Notes under the pieces: model-generated
What the model saw: only the letters and a program-made list of their open reading frames with translations
What the model was told of the DNA's origin: nothing
Database searches by the model: none
DNA from: a virus
Length of the DNA stretch: 64,000 nucleotides
IMG/VR virus record: IMGVR_UViG_3300042301_002266
Span: 1 to 64,000 of that record
Strand: one strand, 5' to 3'
In this document: positions 50,573-58,667 of the stretch, piece after piece
Position numbering within the stretch: the first letter of the stretch is position 1
Layout: the number at the start of each line of letters is the position of its first letter
Position numbers and translations under genes: made by a program

Positions 50573-51594
50573 AGTTAAATTTAACAGGAGTAAACCTTCA
50601 TAAGGGATTTAAGAATCAGGATATGGGATATCCAACTGCTGCTGCAAACATGGCTCAGGGCTTTGTTGATAATGGATTTAAGATATCTAATTTTGATTTA
50701 AATTCTAAAGTTAATATCTCGTTTGCCACACCAAATCAACACATAATGTTTTCTGGAGCGTATAATATTTTATATTCTTCTCACGAAACAACAGAGATAT
50801 CAGATTACTGGGCTGAGTGTTTGAATAAGGGTGACGAAGTTTGGGCAGCATCAACATGGACTGCAGATGTATTCAGGAAAAAGGTTGATAAGCCAATCAA
50901 TGTTTATCCTCATGGTGTGTCTGGAAAGTTTGTCCCAGCAAAAAGAAAACTAAGAGAAGATAAATTTTTCTTTTTACATACTGGAGAGCCTTATGTTCGT
51001 AAAGGTGGACAGGTAGCAGTTGAAGCTTTCTTAGAAGAGTTTGCAGACAACGAAGATGTAATTATGATTATCAAAGCCTATGATCGTGGTCATACAATTC
51101 TTGTTGATGATGGAACAGGAAAAAAAGTTGCACCAGAAGTAGCTTATAAGAATGTTAAAACAATTAAACAGTCTTTAGGATTTAATGACTATCTTAAGAT
51201 GTTGCATAACACACATTGCCTTGTGTATCCGTCATGGGGTGAGGGGTTTGGAATGATGCCACTAGAAGCAATGGCAACGGGTCTACCAACAATTACAACT
51301 TGGGAATGGGCAGAATATAAAGACCTAATTGATTATAAGATTGATAGCACATTGTCTGATGTACCAGATGGCTTACCAGAATACCTTACAGACACTTATC
51401 TGGGAAAAATCTATCTTCCAGATATTAACTCTATAAGATATAATATGAAACAGGTTTATGAAAACAAGGAAGAAGAGTTTAAGAAATCTTTTGACAAGTC
51501 TATTGAAGTACACAAACAATGGAACTGGGAAGATATAACTGCTAAACATGCGGTACCAAGAATTAAAGAAATATATGGAGAGTTAAATGTTTGA
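50569..51594 (+). CDS. Glycosyltransferase, GT4-like, second copy
   Basis: 341 residues from ATG 50569 (overlapping TGA; a poly-A-rich GGAAAAAA upstream). A start at 50557 is possible. It has HGVSGKFVPAKR near residue 118, GEPYVRKGG near 139 and YPSWGEGFGMMPLEAMATG near 219, the donor-binding block shared with the protein at 539-1489. A likely retaining GT-B enzyme. Acceptor unknown: virion proteins, DNA or cell wall are all possible. It sits between an HTH gene and small genes of unknown role. Confidence 0.85.
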   Translation: MKLNLTGVNLHKGFKNQDMGYPTAAANMAQGFVDNGFKISNFDLNSKVNISFATPNQHIMFSGAYNILYSSHETTEISDYWAECLNKGDEVWAASTWTADVFRKKVDKPINVYPHGVSGKFVPAKRKLREDKFFFLHTGEPYVRKGGQVAVEAFLEEFADNEDVIMIIKAYDRGHTILVDDGTGKKVAPEVAYKNVKTIKQSLGFNDYLKMLHNTHCLVYPSWGEGFGMMPLEAMATGLPTITTWEWAEYKDLIDYKIDSTLSDVPDGLPEYLTDTYLGKIYLPDINSIRYNMKQVYENKEEEFKKSFDKSIEVHKQWNWEDITAKHAVPRIKEIYGELNV

Positions 51595-51850
51595 ATATAA
51601 AGATAAAGAAAAGTTTCACATTGAAGTAGATCAGGTAAATCATCCTGAGCATTATACATCTGATCCGTCTGGGGTAGAGTGTATTCAGATTACAAGACAC
51701 AGAAACTTTAATATTGGAAATGCCTTTAAGTACCTATGGAGAGCTGGCATTAAAGATGATAGAAAGCAAATAGAAGACTTGCAGAAAGCAATCTTTTATA
51801 TCAATGATGAAATTAATAGACTAGAAGGAAAATACAATGCCAACGTATGA
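51587..51850 (+). CDS. DUF3310-like protein
   Basis: 87 residues. VNHPEHYTSDPSGVECIQI and FNIGNAFKYLWRAGIKDD, followed by EDLQKAIFYINDEI, are the signature of phage DUF3310 proteins (sometimes annotated as nucleotide kinase). Molecular role unproven. It overlaps the genes on both sides by 8 and 14 bases. Confidence 0.8.
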   Translation: MFEYKDKEKFHIEVDQVNHPEHYTSDPSGVECIQITRHRNFNIGNAFKYLWRAGIKDDRKQIEDLQKAIFYINDEINRLEGKYNANV

Positions 51851-52010
51851 GTATACCTGTATTGAATGTGATAAGACTATTACAAAGTCAAATGTTAGGG
51901 TAGATGACAGAGATCATCAGCAATGTGGAGAATGTGAAAATGTTCTTACAAGAAGTTGGACAGTTGGACACGTTTCTGTTTGGGCTCCAACATCTGGTGG
52001 ATATCGTTAA
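51837..52010 (+). CDS. FmdB-like zinc-ribbon protein
   Basis: 57 residues starting at ATG 51837. PTYEYTCIECDKT and QQCGECENV make a Cys4 zinc ribbon of the FmdB type, preceded by the typical M-P-x-Y-E-Y. It overlaps the previous gene by 14 bases and ends with the TAATG that starts the next gene. Regulatory or RNA polymerase interaction is possible. Confidence 0.7.
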   Translation: MPTYEYTCIECDKTITKSNVRVDDRDHQQCGECENVLTRSWTVGHVSVWAPTSGGYR

Positions 52011-52279
52011 TGTCAAAAAGAAAGGTACAGTTAAAGTATAATCCTAATTGGGATGTTAAGTTTGAATACCAGCATGGAAAAGATACTATTGTGCCAGGAA
52101 CATTAGTTAAAATAAAGAATGTTCGTGGGGAATTTAAGTTTGAAAAGTATGTCAAAAATATAGAATCAGGTATGGAATGGATTGATGTTATTGGCAATAC
52201 AGGATACAGATCCTTTTATTTGCACGACTTTAAGGGTATAATTAAACCTAAGAAGAAAAGGATTAAAAAAGATGTCTGA
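52010..52279 (+). CDS. Hypothetical beta-rich basic protein
   Basis: 89 residues from ATG 52010 (TAATG overlap); a longer frame from 51956 is rejected. Lys-rich ends and a strand-rich core with GKDTIVPGTLVKIKNVRGEF, like a small SH3/KOW-type barrel. Unknown role; it precedes the terminase genes. Confidence 0.5.
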   Translation: MSKRKVQLKYNPNWDVKFEYQHGKDTIVPGTLVKIKNVRGEFKFEKYVKNIESGMEWIDVIGNTGYRSFYLHDFKGIIKPKKKRIKKDV

Positions 52280-52787
52280 AATTGAACTAGCTAATCGCTG
52301 GGAAAACATTAACAGAGTTGCAGAAGAGTTTTTGAGGGGAAATACAAACCCTACAGTTATTGCTAAAGCAACAGGCTTTAAAAGGGCTGAGGTTATTGAG
52401 TACCTTGATGAATGGCGTATGGTTATTCGTAGCGATAGACAAGTTCAAGTTCGTGCTCGTGAAGCACTAGCAGGAGCAGACCAACACTACTCAATGCTTA
52501 TCAAAGAAGCATGGGAAGTTATTGAAGAAGCCAAGAGGCAGGGTCAACTTCCTCAACAGACTGCAGCATTAAAGCTAGTAGCAGATGTTCAGCAAAAGCA
52601 AATTGATATGTTACAAAAAGCAGGTATGCTTGACAACAATGAGATGGCAGAAAAGATTGTAGAAACAGAAGAAAAACAACACGTTCTTGTAGAAATTATT
52701 CGTGATGTTGTTTCAGGCTGTGAAAGATGTAAGCCAATTGTGTTTGGAAAACTTAGCAAAGTAACAGGTCAAGCAGAGGAAATTTAA
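52272..52787 (+). CDS. terS: Probable terminase small subunit
   Basis: 171 residues directly upstream of the large terminase gene, sharing TAATG with it. An N-terminal HTH-like region (GNTNPTVIAKATGFKRAEV) would recognise the packaging site. A long helical middle (EAWEVIEEAKRQGQLPQQTA) follows, then VQQKQIDMLQKAGM, an oligomerisation helix, and a CERCKPI near the end. Small terminases are poorly conserved, so the assignment rests on HTH plus position. Confidence 0.75.
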   Translation: MSEIELANRWENINRVAEEFLRGNTNPTVIAKATGFKRAEVIEYLDEWRMVIRSDRQVQVRAREALAGADQHYSMLIKEAWEVIEEAKRQGQLPQQTAALKLVADVQQKQIDMLQKAGMLDNNEMAEKIVETEEKQHVLVEIIRDVVSGCERCKPIVFGKLSKVTGQAEEI

Positions 52788-54568
52788 TGTTTGAAGATAT
52801 TATTGATCTTCTTGGTGGCGAAGAGTTTGAAGAAAAGCCAGTTCAGCTAGAAGAATTTGTTACATCTGAAGACTTCTTAGGTCTACCACCTCTTTCCAAG
52901 TATCAATATGATGCTATTAAAGCAATGAGTCAAATTTATAAAAAACAAACTTTAATAAACTTGTATGGAGAACAAATAGGAACAAAGATATGGAATCAAA
53001 CATGTAATGAAGTTATCTTACAGTTAGGTAAGGGATCTGGTAAAGATTATATGTCAACAATTGCTGTATCCTATATGGTTTATTTACTACTGTGTTTAAA
53101 AGATCCTGCAAAGTACTTTGGTAAACCTCCAGGTGACTCTATTGATATTCTTAATATTGCTATTAACTCTGAACAGGCAAAGAATGTTTTCTTTAAAGGA
53201 TTTAAAACAAGACTAGATAAGTCACCCTGGTTTCAAGGAAGGTACACCCCAACTGCTGGTTCTGTTACTTTTGATAAAGGCATTACCTGTCATTCAGGTC
53301 ACTCTGAAAGAGAATCATTTGAAGGATACAACGTACTGTGTGTAATTCTTGATGAGATTTCAGGCTTTGCAACAGAATCAACTTCTGGCTCTGATCAGGC
53401 AAAAACTGCTTCTGCTATTTATGAAATGTATCGTGCATCTGTTGACTCTCGTTTTCCAGACTTTGGAAAGGTGGTTTTACTTTCTTTTCCTAGATATAAA
53501 AATGATTACATACAAACAAGATACGAATCTGTTATTGCAGATAAAACTGTTGAGATAAAAGAGCATACATTTAAGCTTGATGAAACAATAGATGATGGAG
53601 TTTCTTCTAATGAGTTTACTGTTGAATGGGAAGAAGATAAAATTAATGCTTACAAGTTTCCAAAGGTATTTGCATTACGCAGACCAACGTGGGAGATTAA
53701 TCCTACAAGAAGCATAGATGATTTTAAGATTGCATTCTATAAAAATTCAATTGATGCCTTGTCTCGTTTTGCTTGTATGCCACCTGATGCTGTTGATGCC
53801 TTTTTCCGTTCAAGAGAAAAGATTGAAACTTGTTTTAGTGGAACTAATGGTGTAGATTCAACAGGAAGATTCTTTGAGTCATTTAAACCACAAGAAGATA
53901 AAGAATACTATGTTCACGTTGACCTTGCACAAAAGCATGACCACTGTGCGGTAGCACTTGCACACGTTGATAAGTGGGTAACTCTTAGTACCTTTAATGA
54001 TCATGAAGTAATTAATCCATTTGTGGTTGTAGATGCAGTTAGATGGTGGACTCCAACAGCAGATAAGACAGTAGAGTTTAAAGATGTAAAGAATTATATT
54101 CTTGAGTTAAGATCACGAGGGTTTAGAATTAAAAAGGTAACATTTGATAGATGGAACTCATTTGACATCATGAATGAACTTAAATCCCTTGGAATGAATT
54201 CAGAAACATTGTCTGTAGCAAAGAAGCATTATGAAGATATGCAAATGCTTGTAGCAGAGGAAAGAATCTATGGACCAAGAATTGATTTGCTTGTAGATGA
54301 ACTATTGCAATTACGCATTATTCGTGATAAAGTTGATCACCCAAGAAAAGGTTCTAAGGATCTAGCAGATGCTGTTTGTGGTGCGATATACAACTCAATT
54401 CTAAACACTTCTCGTGGAACTAGAGAAATTGAAGTTCATACTTTTAGAGACTCAAGAGACACAAGCCATAAAGAAAAAGCAGATACTTTTTATCAAGAAC
54501 CAAAGAAAAGCATGAAGGACATGCCAAATGATATATCAGATTTCCTAAGTGGAATTGGTTTTATTTAG
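52787..54568 (+). CDS. terL: Terminase large subunit
   Basis: 593 residues. ATPase: Walker A-type LGKGSGKD near residue 80, Walker B VILDEISG near 187, coupling motif LSFPRYKND near 227. Nuclease (RNase H fold): YYVHVDLAQKHD near 378, VTFDRWNS near 452, KDLADAVCG near 525. It cuts concatemers and drives DNA into the prohead. It lies far from the portal gene (about 42 kb), unusual for HK97-type gene order and suggesting rearranged modules or a circularly permuted genome. Confidence 0.92.
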   Translation: MFEDIIDLLGGEEFEEKPVQLEEFVTSEDFLGLPPLSKYQYDAIKAMSQIYKKQTLINLYGEQIGTKIWNQTCNEVILQLGKGSGKDYMSTIAVSYMVYLLLCLKDPAKYFGKPPGDSIDILNIAINSEQAKNVFFKGFKTRLDKSPWFQGRYTPTAGSVTFDKGITCHSGHSERESFEGYNVLCVILDEISGFATESTSGSDQAKTASAIYEMYRASVDSRFPDFGKVVLLSFPRYKNDYIQTRYESVIADKTVEIKEHTFKLDETIDDGVSSNEFTVEWEEDKINAYKFPKVFALRRPTWEINPTRSIDDFKIAFYKNSIDALSRFACMPPDAVDAFFRSREKIETCFSGTNGVDSTGRFFESFKPQEDKEYYVHVDLAQKHDHCAVALAHVDKWVTLSTFNDHEVINPFVVVDAVRWWTPTADKTVEFKDVKNYILELRSRGFRIKKVTFDRWNSFDIMNELKSLGMNSETLSVAKKHYEDMQMLVAEERIYGPRIDLLVDELLQLRIIRDKVDHPRKGSKDLADAVCGAIYNSILNTSRGTREIEVHTFRDSRDTSHKEKADTFYQEPKKSMKDMPNDISDFLSGIGFI

Positions 54569-54594
54569 TTGTATACTATTAGTATGGAGGTATT

Positions 54595-54966
54595 ATGTTT
54601 GACGAATTAAACAGCTTTGATGAAGAAGAATTTGATGAAGAAGAAATGTTTACCTACATGATTGAAAATGGTTACATAGAGATTGCTGGTATAGATCCAG
54701 ATGGTGACTTTGTTTATAAAATGACTAGAAAGATGGGAGAGCATTTTCCTGAAGTTTTTGAAGAGCATTTGGCTATTACTAATGCCCTGGTTTTTGATGT
54801 TTGGCAAAAGGGACTCCTTGAAGTTGTAATGAATCCTAATGGCACTTGGACCATTCAAGAAAACGAAAAAACAAGGAAGTTTGAAGATTATGAAAATGAT
54901 CTTACTAAAGAAGAATGGCTTTTAATGGCTGAAGTCAACGCTATGATTGACGAAAATAGTATATAA
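54595..54966 (+). CDS. Small acidic hypothetical protein
   Basis: 123 residues with GGAGG five bases before the ATG and a TATACT -10 at 54572-54577. Very acidic N-terminus (FDEEEFDEEEMF) and acidic C-terminus. Its middle has IAGIDPDGDFVYKMTRKM and PEVFEEHLAITNALV, a pattern that recurs in actinophages next to terminase or lysis genes. DNA-mimic or phage capsid-assembly roles are possible but unsupported. Its stop overlaps the -10 of the next gene. Confidence 0.6.
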   Translation: MFDELNSFDEEEFDEEEMFTYMIENGYIEIAGIDPDGDFVYKMTRKMGEHFPEVFEEHLAITNALVFDVWQKGLLEVVMNPNGTWTIQENEKTRKFEDYENDLTKEEWLLMAEVNAMIDENSI

Positions 54967-54967
54967 T
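54962..54967 (+). promoter_or_regulatory. TATAAT -10 box, leaderless start at 54974
   Basis: Perfect hexamer, six bases, ATG; overlaps the previous stop codon (54964-54966). No SD. Confidence 0.6.
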
Positions 54968-54973
54968 ATTATT

Positions 54974-55930
54974 ATGAATGAATTAGAAAACCTACTAACA
55001 CCTGACGAAAAAGCCTTGCATGACGCATTAGTAGAAATTGCCCAACAATACGGAAAGTTTGATGAAGACGGTTCTGGAATTTGGGCAGGTTATGAATCTG
55101 CTGAAGAAAATGATGAAAAAGAAATTGGAGTCAAGTGCTCAAACTGTGCATTATATGCAGGTGGAAACGTCTGTGAGATTATTGCTTTTGAAGTAGAAGC
55201 TGAGGGCAAATGCAGACTAGCAGTAATCCCTGATGGCTATGTAAACATGTCTGGTCAAATGGATGATGACATGGACGATGATATGTCTAAAGCAGATATT
55301 AGTTTAACACCAACAGATGGAATGAAGTCAGCAGCCAGAAGAGCATTGGAATGGAAAAAAGAAGGTAGGCGTGGTGGAACCAGAGTTGGTTTAGCCAGAG
55401 CAAATCAAATTGTAAATGGAACAGAGCTATCAGAGTCTACTGTTGCTCGCATGTACTCATTCTTTTCACGTCACGAAGTTGATAAGAAAGCCACTGGATT
55501 TAGTTCTGGTGAAGAGGGGTTTCCAAGTCCAGGAAGAGTTGCATGGGATCTTTGGGGTGGAGATGCAGGATACTCATGGTCAACTGCTAAGTGGAACAGT
55601 ATTAAAAACAGAAGAGAAAACAAATCTGATACAATTGTAACCACGGAGGCAGACGCAGTACAAAAAAGAGATTACTCCCCTAAGCAACGCAGAGCAATGG
55701 CAGCAAGAGGTCAGGCAATGGCAGATGGATCTTTCCCAATTGCAGACAGAGCAGACCTATCAAACGCAATTCAATCGGTAGGTCGTGCTTCAAGTTATGA
55801 AGCAGCAAAGAGACACATTATTCGTAGAGCTCGTGCATTAGGTCTTACAGAGATGCTCCCAGAAGACTGGAAGAAGTCCATGAGCAAGTCAGCAAATTAT
55901 TCCGATTCAAGATTTATGAAGTATATGTAG
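54974..55930 (+). CDS. Multi-domain virion or processing protein with Fe-S/zinc N-terminus
   Basis: 318 residues from ATG 54974. Residues about 43-70 have VKCSNCALYAGGNVCEI and KCRLAV, a four-Cys HiPIP-like or zinc site. The middle has SAARRALEWKKEGRRGGTRVG, then ARANQIVNGTELSESTVARM with SFFSRHEVDKK and VAWDLWGGDAGYSW. This conserved domain is often found at the ends of phage protease or portal-associated proteins (DUF6321-like). The end has SPKQRRAMAARGQAMADGSF then HIIRRARALGLTEMLPEDW (DUF6582-like). The domain combination suggests a structural or DNA-associated component; no catalysis is assigned. Confidence 0.65.
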   Translation: MNELENLLTPDEKALHDALVEIAQQYGKFDEDGSGIWAGYESAEENDEKEIGVKCSNCALYAGGNVCEIIAFEVEAEGKCRLAVIPDGYVNMSGQMDDDMDDDMSKADISLTPTDGMKSAARRALEWKKEGRRGGTRVGLARANQIVNGTELSESTVARMYSFFSRHEVDKKATGFSSGEEGFPSPGRVAWDLWGGDAGYSWSTAKWNSIKNRRENKSDTIVTTEADAVQKRDYSPKQRRAMAARGQAMADGSFPIADRADLSNAIQSVGRASSYEAAKRHIIRRARALGLTEMLPEDWKKSMSKSANYSDSRFMKYM

Positions 55931-55932
55931 TT

Positions 55933-56508
55933 ATGGAATGGAAACTATTTAAAGATAGTTCTGAATACATTACTGCTGAATGGTACGAAGATCGTGATGC
56001 AGCACATCACCTAGAGCAACCAGGACATCGTGAAAGACTATTAGCTGCACATCAATTTGTATTAGATGCAATTGAAATGGGAGCAAAAACAGTTGTTGAT
56101 TTAGGTTGTGGTGATGGCGGTATGCTATCTCTACTTAAAGAAAGCAACATTAAATCTTGGGGATATGACCTAGCACCCAATAATATTAAACATGCAACTG
56201 AGGTTCGCAAAGTAGATGCTAGGTATACAGATTTTAATAATGACTCTACTATTGAGTATGCAGACATTGCAATTATGACAGAGGTTCTTGAGCATCTTGA
56301 AGACCCACATGGTGTTGTAAGAGACCTACCCTCAAAGTATTTAATTGCATCTAGTCCATATCACGAAACTGATAAAAATTATTACGAATTTCACTTGTGG
56401 GCTTGGGATGTTGTAGGGTATAATAATCTACTAGAAGACAACGGATACAAAGTTTTAAAAACAGAACTTATTGACGGTTCGCAAGTATTATTAGGAGTTA
56501 GGAAATGA
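55933..56508 (+). CDS. Class I SAM-dependent methyltransferase
   Basis: 191 residues. Motif I is VVDLGCGDGGM near residue 56; GYDLAPNNI near 78 binds the ribose; ADIAIMTEVLEHLEDPHGV near 112 is motif IV with the H-x-E-H-like features of Methyltransf_11/23. Substrate unknown: sugars, small molecules or DNA. Its neighbours do not identify it. The stop overlaps the next start (ATGATGA). Confidence 0.8.
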   Translation: MEWKLFKDSSEYITAEWYEDRDAAHHLEQPGHRERLLAAHQFVLDAIEMGAKTVVDLGCGDGGMLSLLKESNIKSWGYDLAPNNIKHATEVRKVDARYTDFNNDSTIEYADIAIMTEVLEHLEDPHGVVRDLPSKYLIASSPYHETDKNYYEFHLWAWDVVGYNNLLEDNGYKVLKTELIDGSQVLLGVRK

Positions 56509-56717
56509 TGACAGAATCAAAAGAACGACAACTACAAATTGCAGATCGTTGTGACAGATGTGCAGCACAAGCCTTTGTTTTAGTTAAAGGTGTAACTGGA
56601 GAACTATATTTTTGCGGTCATCACTTTAAGAAAAATGAAGAAGCCTTAACTAAGTTTGCTTTTGAAATTGTTGATGAAAGAGATTTTATTAACGATCATT
56701 CTGCTTCTTCCGTATAG
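56505..56717 (+). CDS. DUF7455-like zinc protein
   Basis: 70 residues. DRCDRCAAQAFVLV and YFCGHHFKKNE match the DUF7455 family, small proteins with CxxC and CGHH ligands that I know from Actinobacteria and their phages. This supports an actinobacterial host. The gene overlaps the methyltransferase by four bases and ends five bases before tRNA-Tyr. Confidence 0.72.
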   Translation: MMTESKERQLQIADRCDRCAAQAFVLVKGVTGELYFCGHHFKKNEEALTKFAFEIVDERDFINDHSASSV

Positions 56718-56721
56718 CAAA

Positions 56722-56802
56722 GGTAGAGTTGGGCAGGTGGTGAGCCCCATTGACTGTAAATCAATCGCTTTAGCTGTGTAGGTTCGATTCCTATCTCTAC
56801 CA
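56722..56802 (+). tRNA. tRNA-Tyr (GTA)
   Basis: Class II tRNA: seven-pair acceptor GGTAGAG/CTCTACC, D stem GGGC/GCCC, anticodon stem ATTGA/TCAAT with loop CTGTAAA (anticodon GTA at 56756-56758), extended variable arm and TTCGATT T-loop. CCA is not encoded. Confidence 0.9.
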
Positions 56803-56821
56803 CGATATAATTAAATATCAT

Positions 56822-56894
56822 TCCCCAATAGCTCAATTGGCAGAGCGTTAAACTGTTAATTTAAATGTTCCTGGTTCAAGTCCAGGTTGGGGAG
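56822..56894 (+). tRNA. tRNA-Asn (GTT)
   Basis: Acceptor TCCCCAA/TTGGGGA, anticodon stem TTAAA/TTTAA with loop CTGTTAA (anticodon GTT, 56855-56857), T arm CCTGG-TTCAAGT-CCAGG. CCA not encoded. Confidence 0.9.
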
Positions 56895-56898
56895 CAAG

Positions 56899-56971
56899 CC
56901 CTTCGTAGCTCAGTGGATAGAGCAATAGGTTTCTACCCTACAGGTCGGGAGTTCGAATCTCTCCGAAGGGA
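56899..56971 (+). tRNA. tRNA-Arg (TCT)
   Basis: Acceptor CCCTTCG/CGAAGGG, D stem GCTC/GAGC, anticodon loop TTTCTAC (anticodon TCT, 56932-56934; one mismatch at the outer end of the stem), T arm GGGAG-TTCGAAT-CTCTC. Reads AGA, very common in this genome. Confidence 0.88.
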
Positions 56972-57010
56972 CAATGTATAACTAAATAATCAGTCTTTTA
57001 ACTTTCTTTA

Positions 57011-57019
57011 TGCTAGGAT
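57011..57019 (+). promoter_or_regulatory. Extended -10 (TGCTAGGAT) after the tRNA cluster
   Basis: It precedes the secreted-protein gene; a leader with AGGGGAG (57037-57043) follows before the ATG at 57052. Confidence 0.5.
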
Positions 57020-57051
57020 AGATATATAGCATTTTAAGGGGAGAAAAAAAA

Positions 57052-57558
57052 ATGAATATTTATAAAACAATTGTTGCATTTATTATTGCTTTTGCACTAA
57101 TTTTGTCAACATCAGTTACTGCAAATGCAGAAGAATCTGTTAGAAAAAAGGCTGACTTTAACCAATCTATTAAAAAAGATAGATGGGTAACTCTTAAGTT
57201 TAAAGGTAATAGCCACTTAAAAGGTAATGGAAATAGGTCTCTATTTTGCTACCAATCATCAATAAAAATGAAAGGCAAAAAGAAGCCTAAATATGTTAAG
57301 CTAAGACTGGTTAGGCTTAAGGGTGGTAATAATGATTCAACAGCCACCAATACATACTATGTGGGATCAAAGCCAAAAAGCACTTTAGTATTTTCAAATT
57401 GTTGGGTAATTGAAACAAATTCCCCAGTAGTTGTACAAATTAGAATTACTGGTGGGAGCAAGTCTTATACTTCAGATATGAGACAGTTTAAAATGTGGAC
57501 TCCAGGGGCTGATTATCCTGCAGATTTTTCTGACTTTATTCCAGAGGGTACACTTTAG
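57052..57558 (+). CDS. Secreted protein with FKMW C-terminal beta-domain
   Basis: 168 residues. Residues 1-26 are a Sec signal peptide (basic start, hydrophobic core AFIIAFALILSTSV, cleavage ANA|EE). The mature part is basic and beta-rich (KYVKLRLVRLKGG) and ends with MRQFKMWTPG. The protein at 58062-58451 ends with TREFKMWIP and has a similar strand pattern, so the two appear to be distant paralogues flanking an M23 endolysin. I infer a cell-envelope-binding or lysis accessory role. Confidence 0.65.
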   Translation: MNIYKTIVAFIIAFALILSTSVTANAEESVRKKADFNQSIKKDRWVTLKFKGNSHLKGNGNRSLFCYQSSIKMKGKKKPKYVKLRLVRLKGGNNDSTATNTYYVGSKPKSTLVFSNCWVIETNSPVVVQIRITGGSKSYTSDMRQFKMWTPGADYPADFSDFIPEGTL

Positions 57559-57560
57559 GA

Positions 57561-57566
57561 TATAAT
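57561..57566 (+). promoter_or_regulatory. TATAAT -10 box upstream of M23 peptidase gene
   Basis: Perfect hexamer in the gap before 57614; a small GGGA/TCCC hairpin lies in the leader. The SD of the peptidase gene is weak (GAGTGG). Confidence 0.45.
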
Positions 57567-57613
57567 AAAGGTGGGAATTAATCCCTAATTTATTATGAAA
57601 AGAGTGGTTCTAA

Positions 57614-58003
57614 ATGGGTTTACCTATTAAGGGTGGTAAGGTTACAACACCTTACAAGAAGCTTGGAAAGATGTGGTCCAAGGGCTACCACACAGGAGTA
57701 GATTTTGCAGTTCCAACTGGAACAGACATCATTGCTGTTGCGGATGGCAAGATTGAAAATGCATCCTGGGGTGCCAGCTACGGCACACAGTTGGTACAAA
57801 AAGTTGAAGGTGGATGGGTAATCTATGCACACCTTTCAAAGGCTCTAGTCAAGGCTGGAGATAAAGTAAAGAAGGGTCAGCACATTGGTGAGTCTGGTAA
57901 TACAGGCAACTCCTCTGGTCCACATCTTCACTTTGAAATGAGAGATAACATTAGATGGAGTGCAGGTAAGGACATTGATCCTGCCAAGATTCTTGCATCT
58001 TAA
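57614..58003 (+). CDS. M23-family endopeptidase (endolysin)
   Basis: 129 residues, a single LytM/M23 domain. Zinc ligands: YHTGVDFA (His26, Asp30) and HLHFE (His104, His106), with YAHLS near residue 72 supplying another conserved His. It cleaves peptide cross-links in peptidoglycan. There is no signal peptide, so release would need a holin. It is flanked by two related accessory proteins and followed by a terminator-like hairpin. Confidence 0.9.
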   Translation: MGLPIKGGKVTTPYKKLGKMWSKGYHTGVDFAVPTGTDIIAVADGKIENASWGASYGTQLVQKVEGGWVIYAHLSKALVKAGDKVKKGQHIGESGNTGNSSGPHLHFEMRDNIRWSAGKDIDPAKILAS

Positions 58004-58015
58004 TTAAATAGTTTT

Positions 58016-58044
58016 AGCCCCTGACTTGATTTTGTCAGGGGCTT
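58016..58044 (+). terminator. Terminator-like hairpin after the M23 gene
   Basis: A 10-bp stem (A-GCCCCTGAC with GTCAGGGGC-T) and an eight-base TTGATTTT loop, followed by TTCTGCT. The U-run is weak. Confidence 0.65.
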
Positions 58045-58045
58045 C

Positions 58046-58054
58046 TGCTATACT
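58046..58054 (+). promoter_or_regulatory. Extended -10 promoter (TGCTATACT), leaderless start at 58062
   Basis: TGC-TATACT, seven bases, ATG; immediately downstream of the terminator hairpin. Confidence 0.55.
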
Positions 58055-58061
58055 GTTACAC

Positions 58062-58451
58062 ATGAGTGAATATGTATCATGGAAAGCTGGAGATCCAAAA
58101 ATAAAACCAGCACCCCAGAAAATTCGTCCTAAGACATGGACGCAGTTAGATTTTGGAGCACAAGATTCTATTGTTCCAAAAACCACAGGAATTGCAAACT
58201 GGGCTTTTTACATTAATGTATCAGAGCTTGGTGGAGCAACCGATATGAAGATTCGTTTTACTAGAAATATTGGAACTAAAGAAGCAGACTTTACAGGTCA
58301 AAGAATGCTTGATCTAAAGCTAGACAATATCCACAGTGGAACATGGTTTTTCAAAGCAAATAAAGGACAGCCAGTAGGTCTTGAAGTTTATCACGCAGGT
58401 AAAACAGATATGACAGTTATTACCCGTGAATTTAAAATGTGGATTCCTTAA
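58062..58451 (+). CDS. Beta-sandwich protein paralogous to the secreted FKMW protein
   Basis: 129 residues from ATG 58062 (the longer frame from 58026 lies inside the terminator). YVSWKAGDPKIKPAPQK at the start, then strands with WTQLDFGAQDS, NWAFYINVSELGG and GTWFFKANKGQPVGLEVYHAG, and the ending TREFKMWIP. The last block matches the end of the protein at 57052-57558. No signal peptide. Likely a carbohydrate- or wall-binding accessory of the lysis module, which is inference. Confidence 0.62.
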   Translation: MSEYVSWKAGDPKIKPAPQKIRPKTWTQLDFGAQDSIVPKTTGIANWAFYINVSELGGATDMKIRFTRNIGTKEADFTGQRMLDLKLDNIHSGTWFFKANKGQPVGLEVYHAGKTDMTVITREFKMWIP

Positions 58452-58455
58452 ACTA

Positions 58456-58484
58456 TTGACATTAATTTATTGTTATGATAACAT
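58456..58484 (+). promoter_or_regulatory. Candidate promoter TTGACA-N17-TAACAT
   Basis: A consensus -35 with a weak -10; it would serve the small-gene cluster from 58515, whose SD (AAGGA) lies at 58505-58509. Confidence 0.4.
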
Positions 58485-58514
58485 TTACTATAACAACACT
58501 TAATAAGGATTTTA

Positions 58515-58667
58515 ATGGATAAAGGATTTCAATACGACTTCTTTGCACAAGAATGGTCACACGTTTGTGGTGCCTGTAAAACTGAACTATATGCTCCAAC
58601 CAAAAAACACATGGAAGGCAACTTCTGGTTACACACCCACTCAAATGATTGTTTGGGTGGCTGGTAA
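58515..58667 (+). CDS. 50-residue zinc-binding protein
   Basis: FDFFAQEW-like start (FQYDFFAQEWSHVCGACKTE) with CGAC, then H-x-H (HTHSNDC) ligands: a C2HC-like zinc site. Its TAATG stop/start couples it to the next gene. Unknown role. Confidence 0.55.
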   Translation: MDKGFQYDFFAQEWSHVCGACKTELYAPTKKHMEGNFWLHTHSNDCLGGW

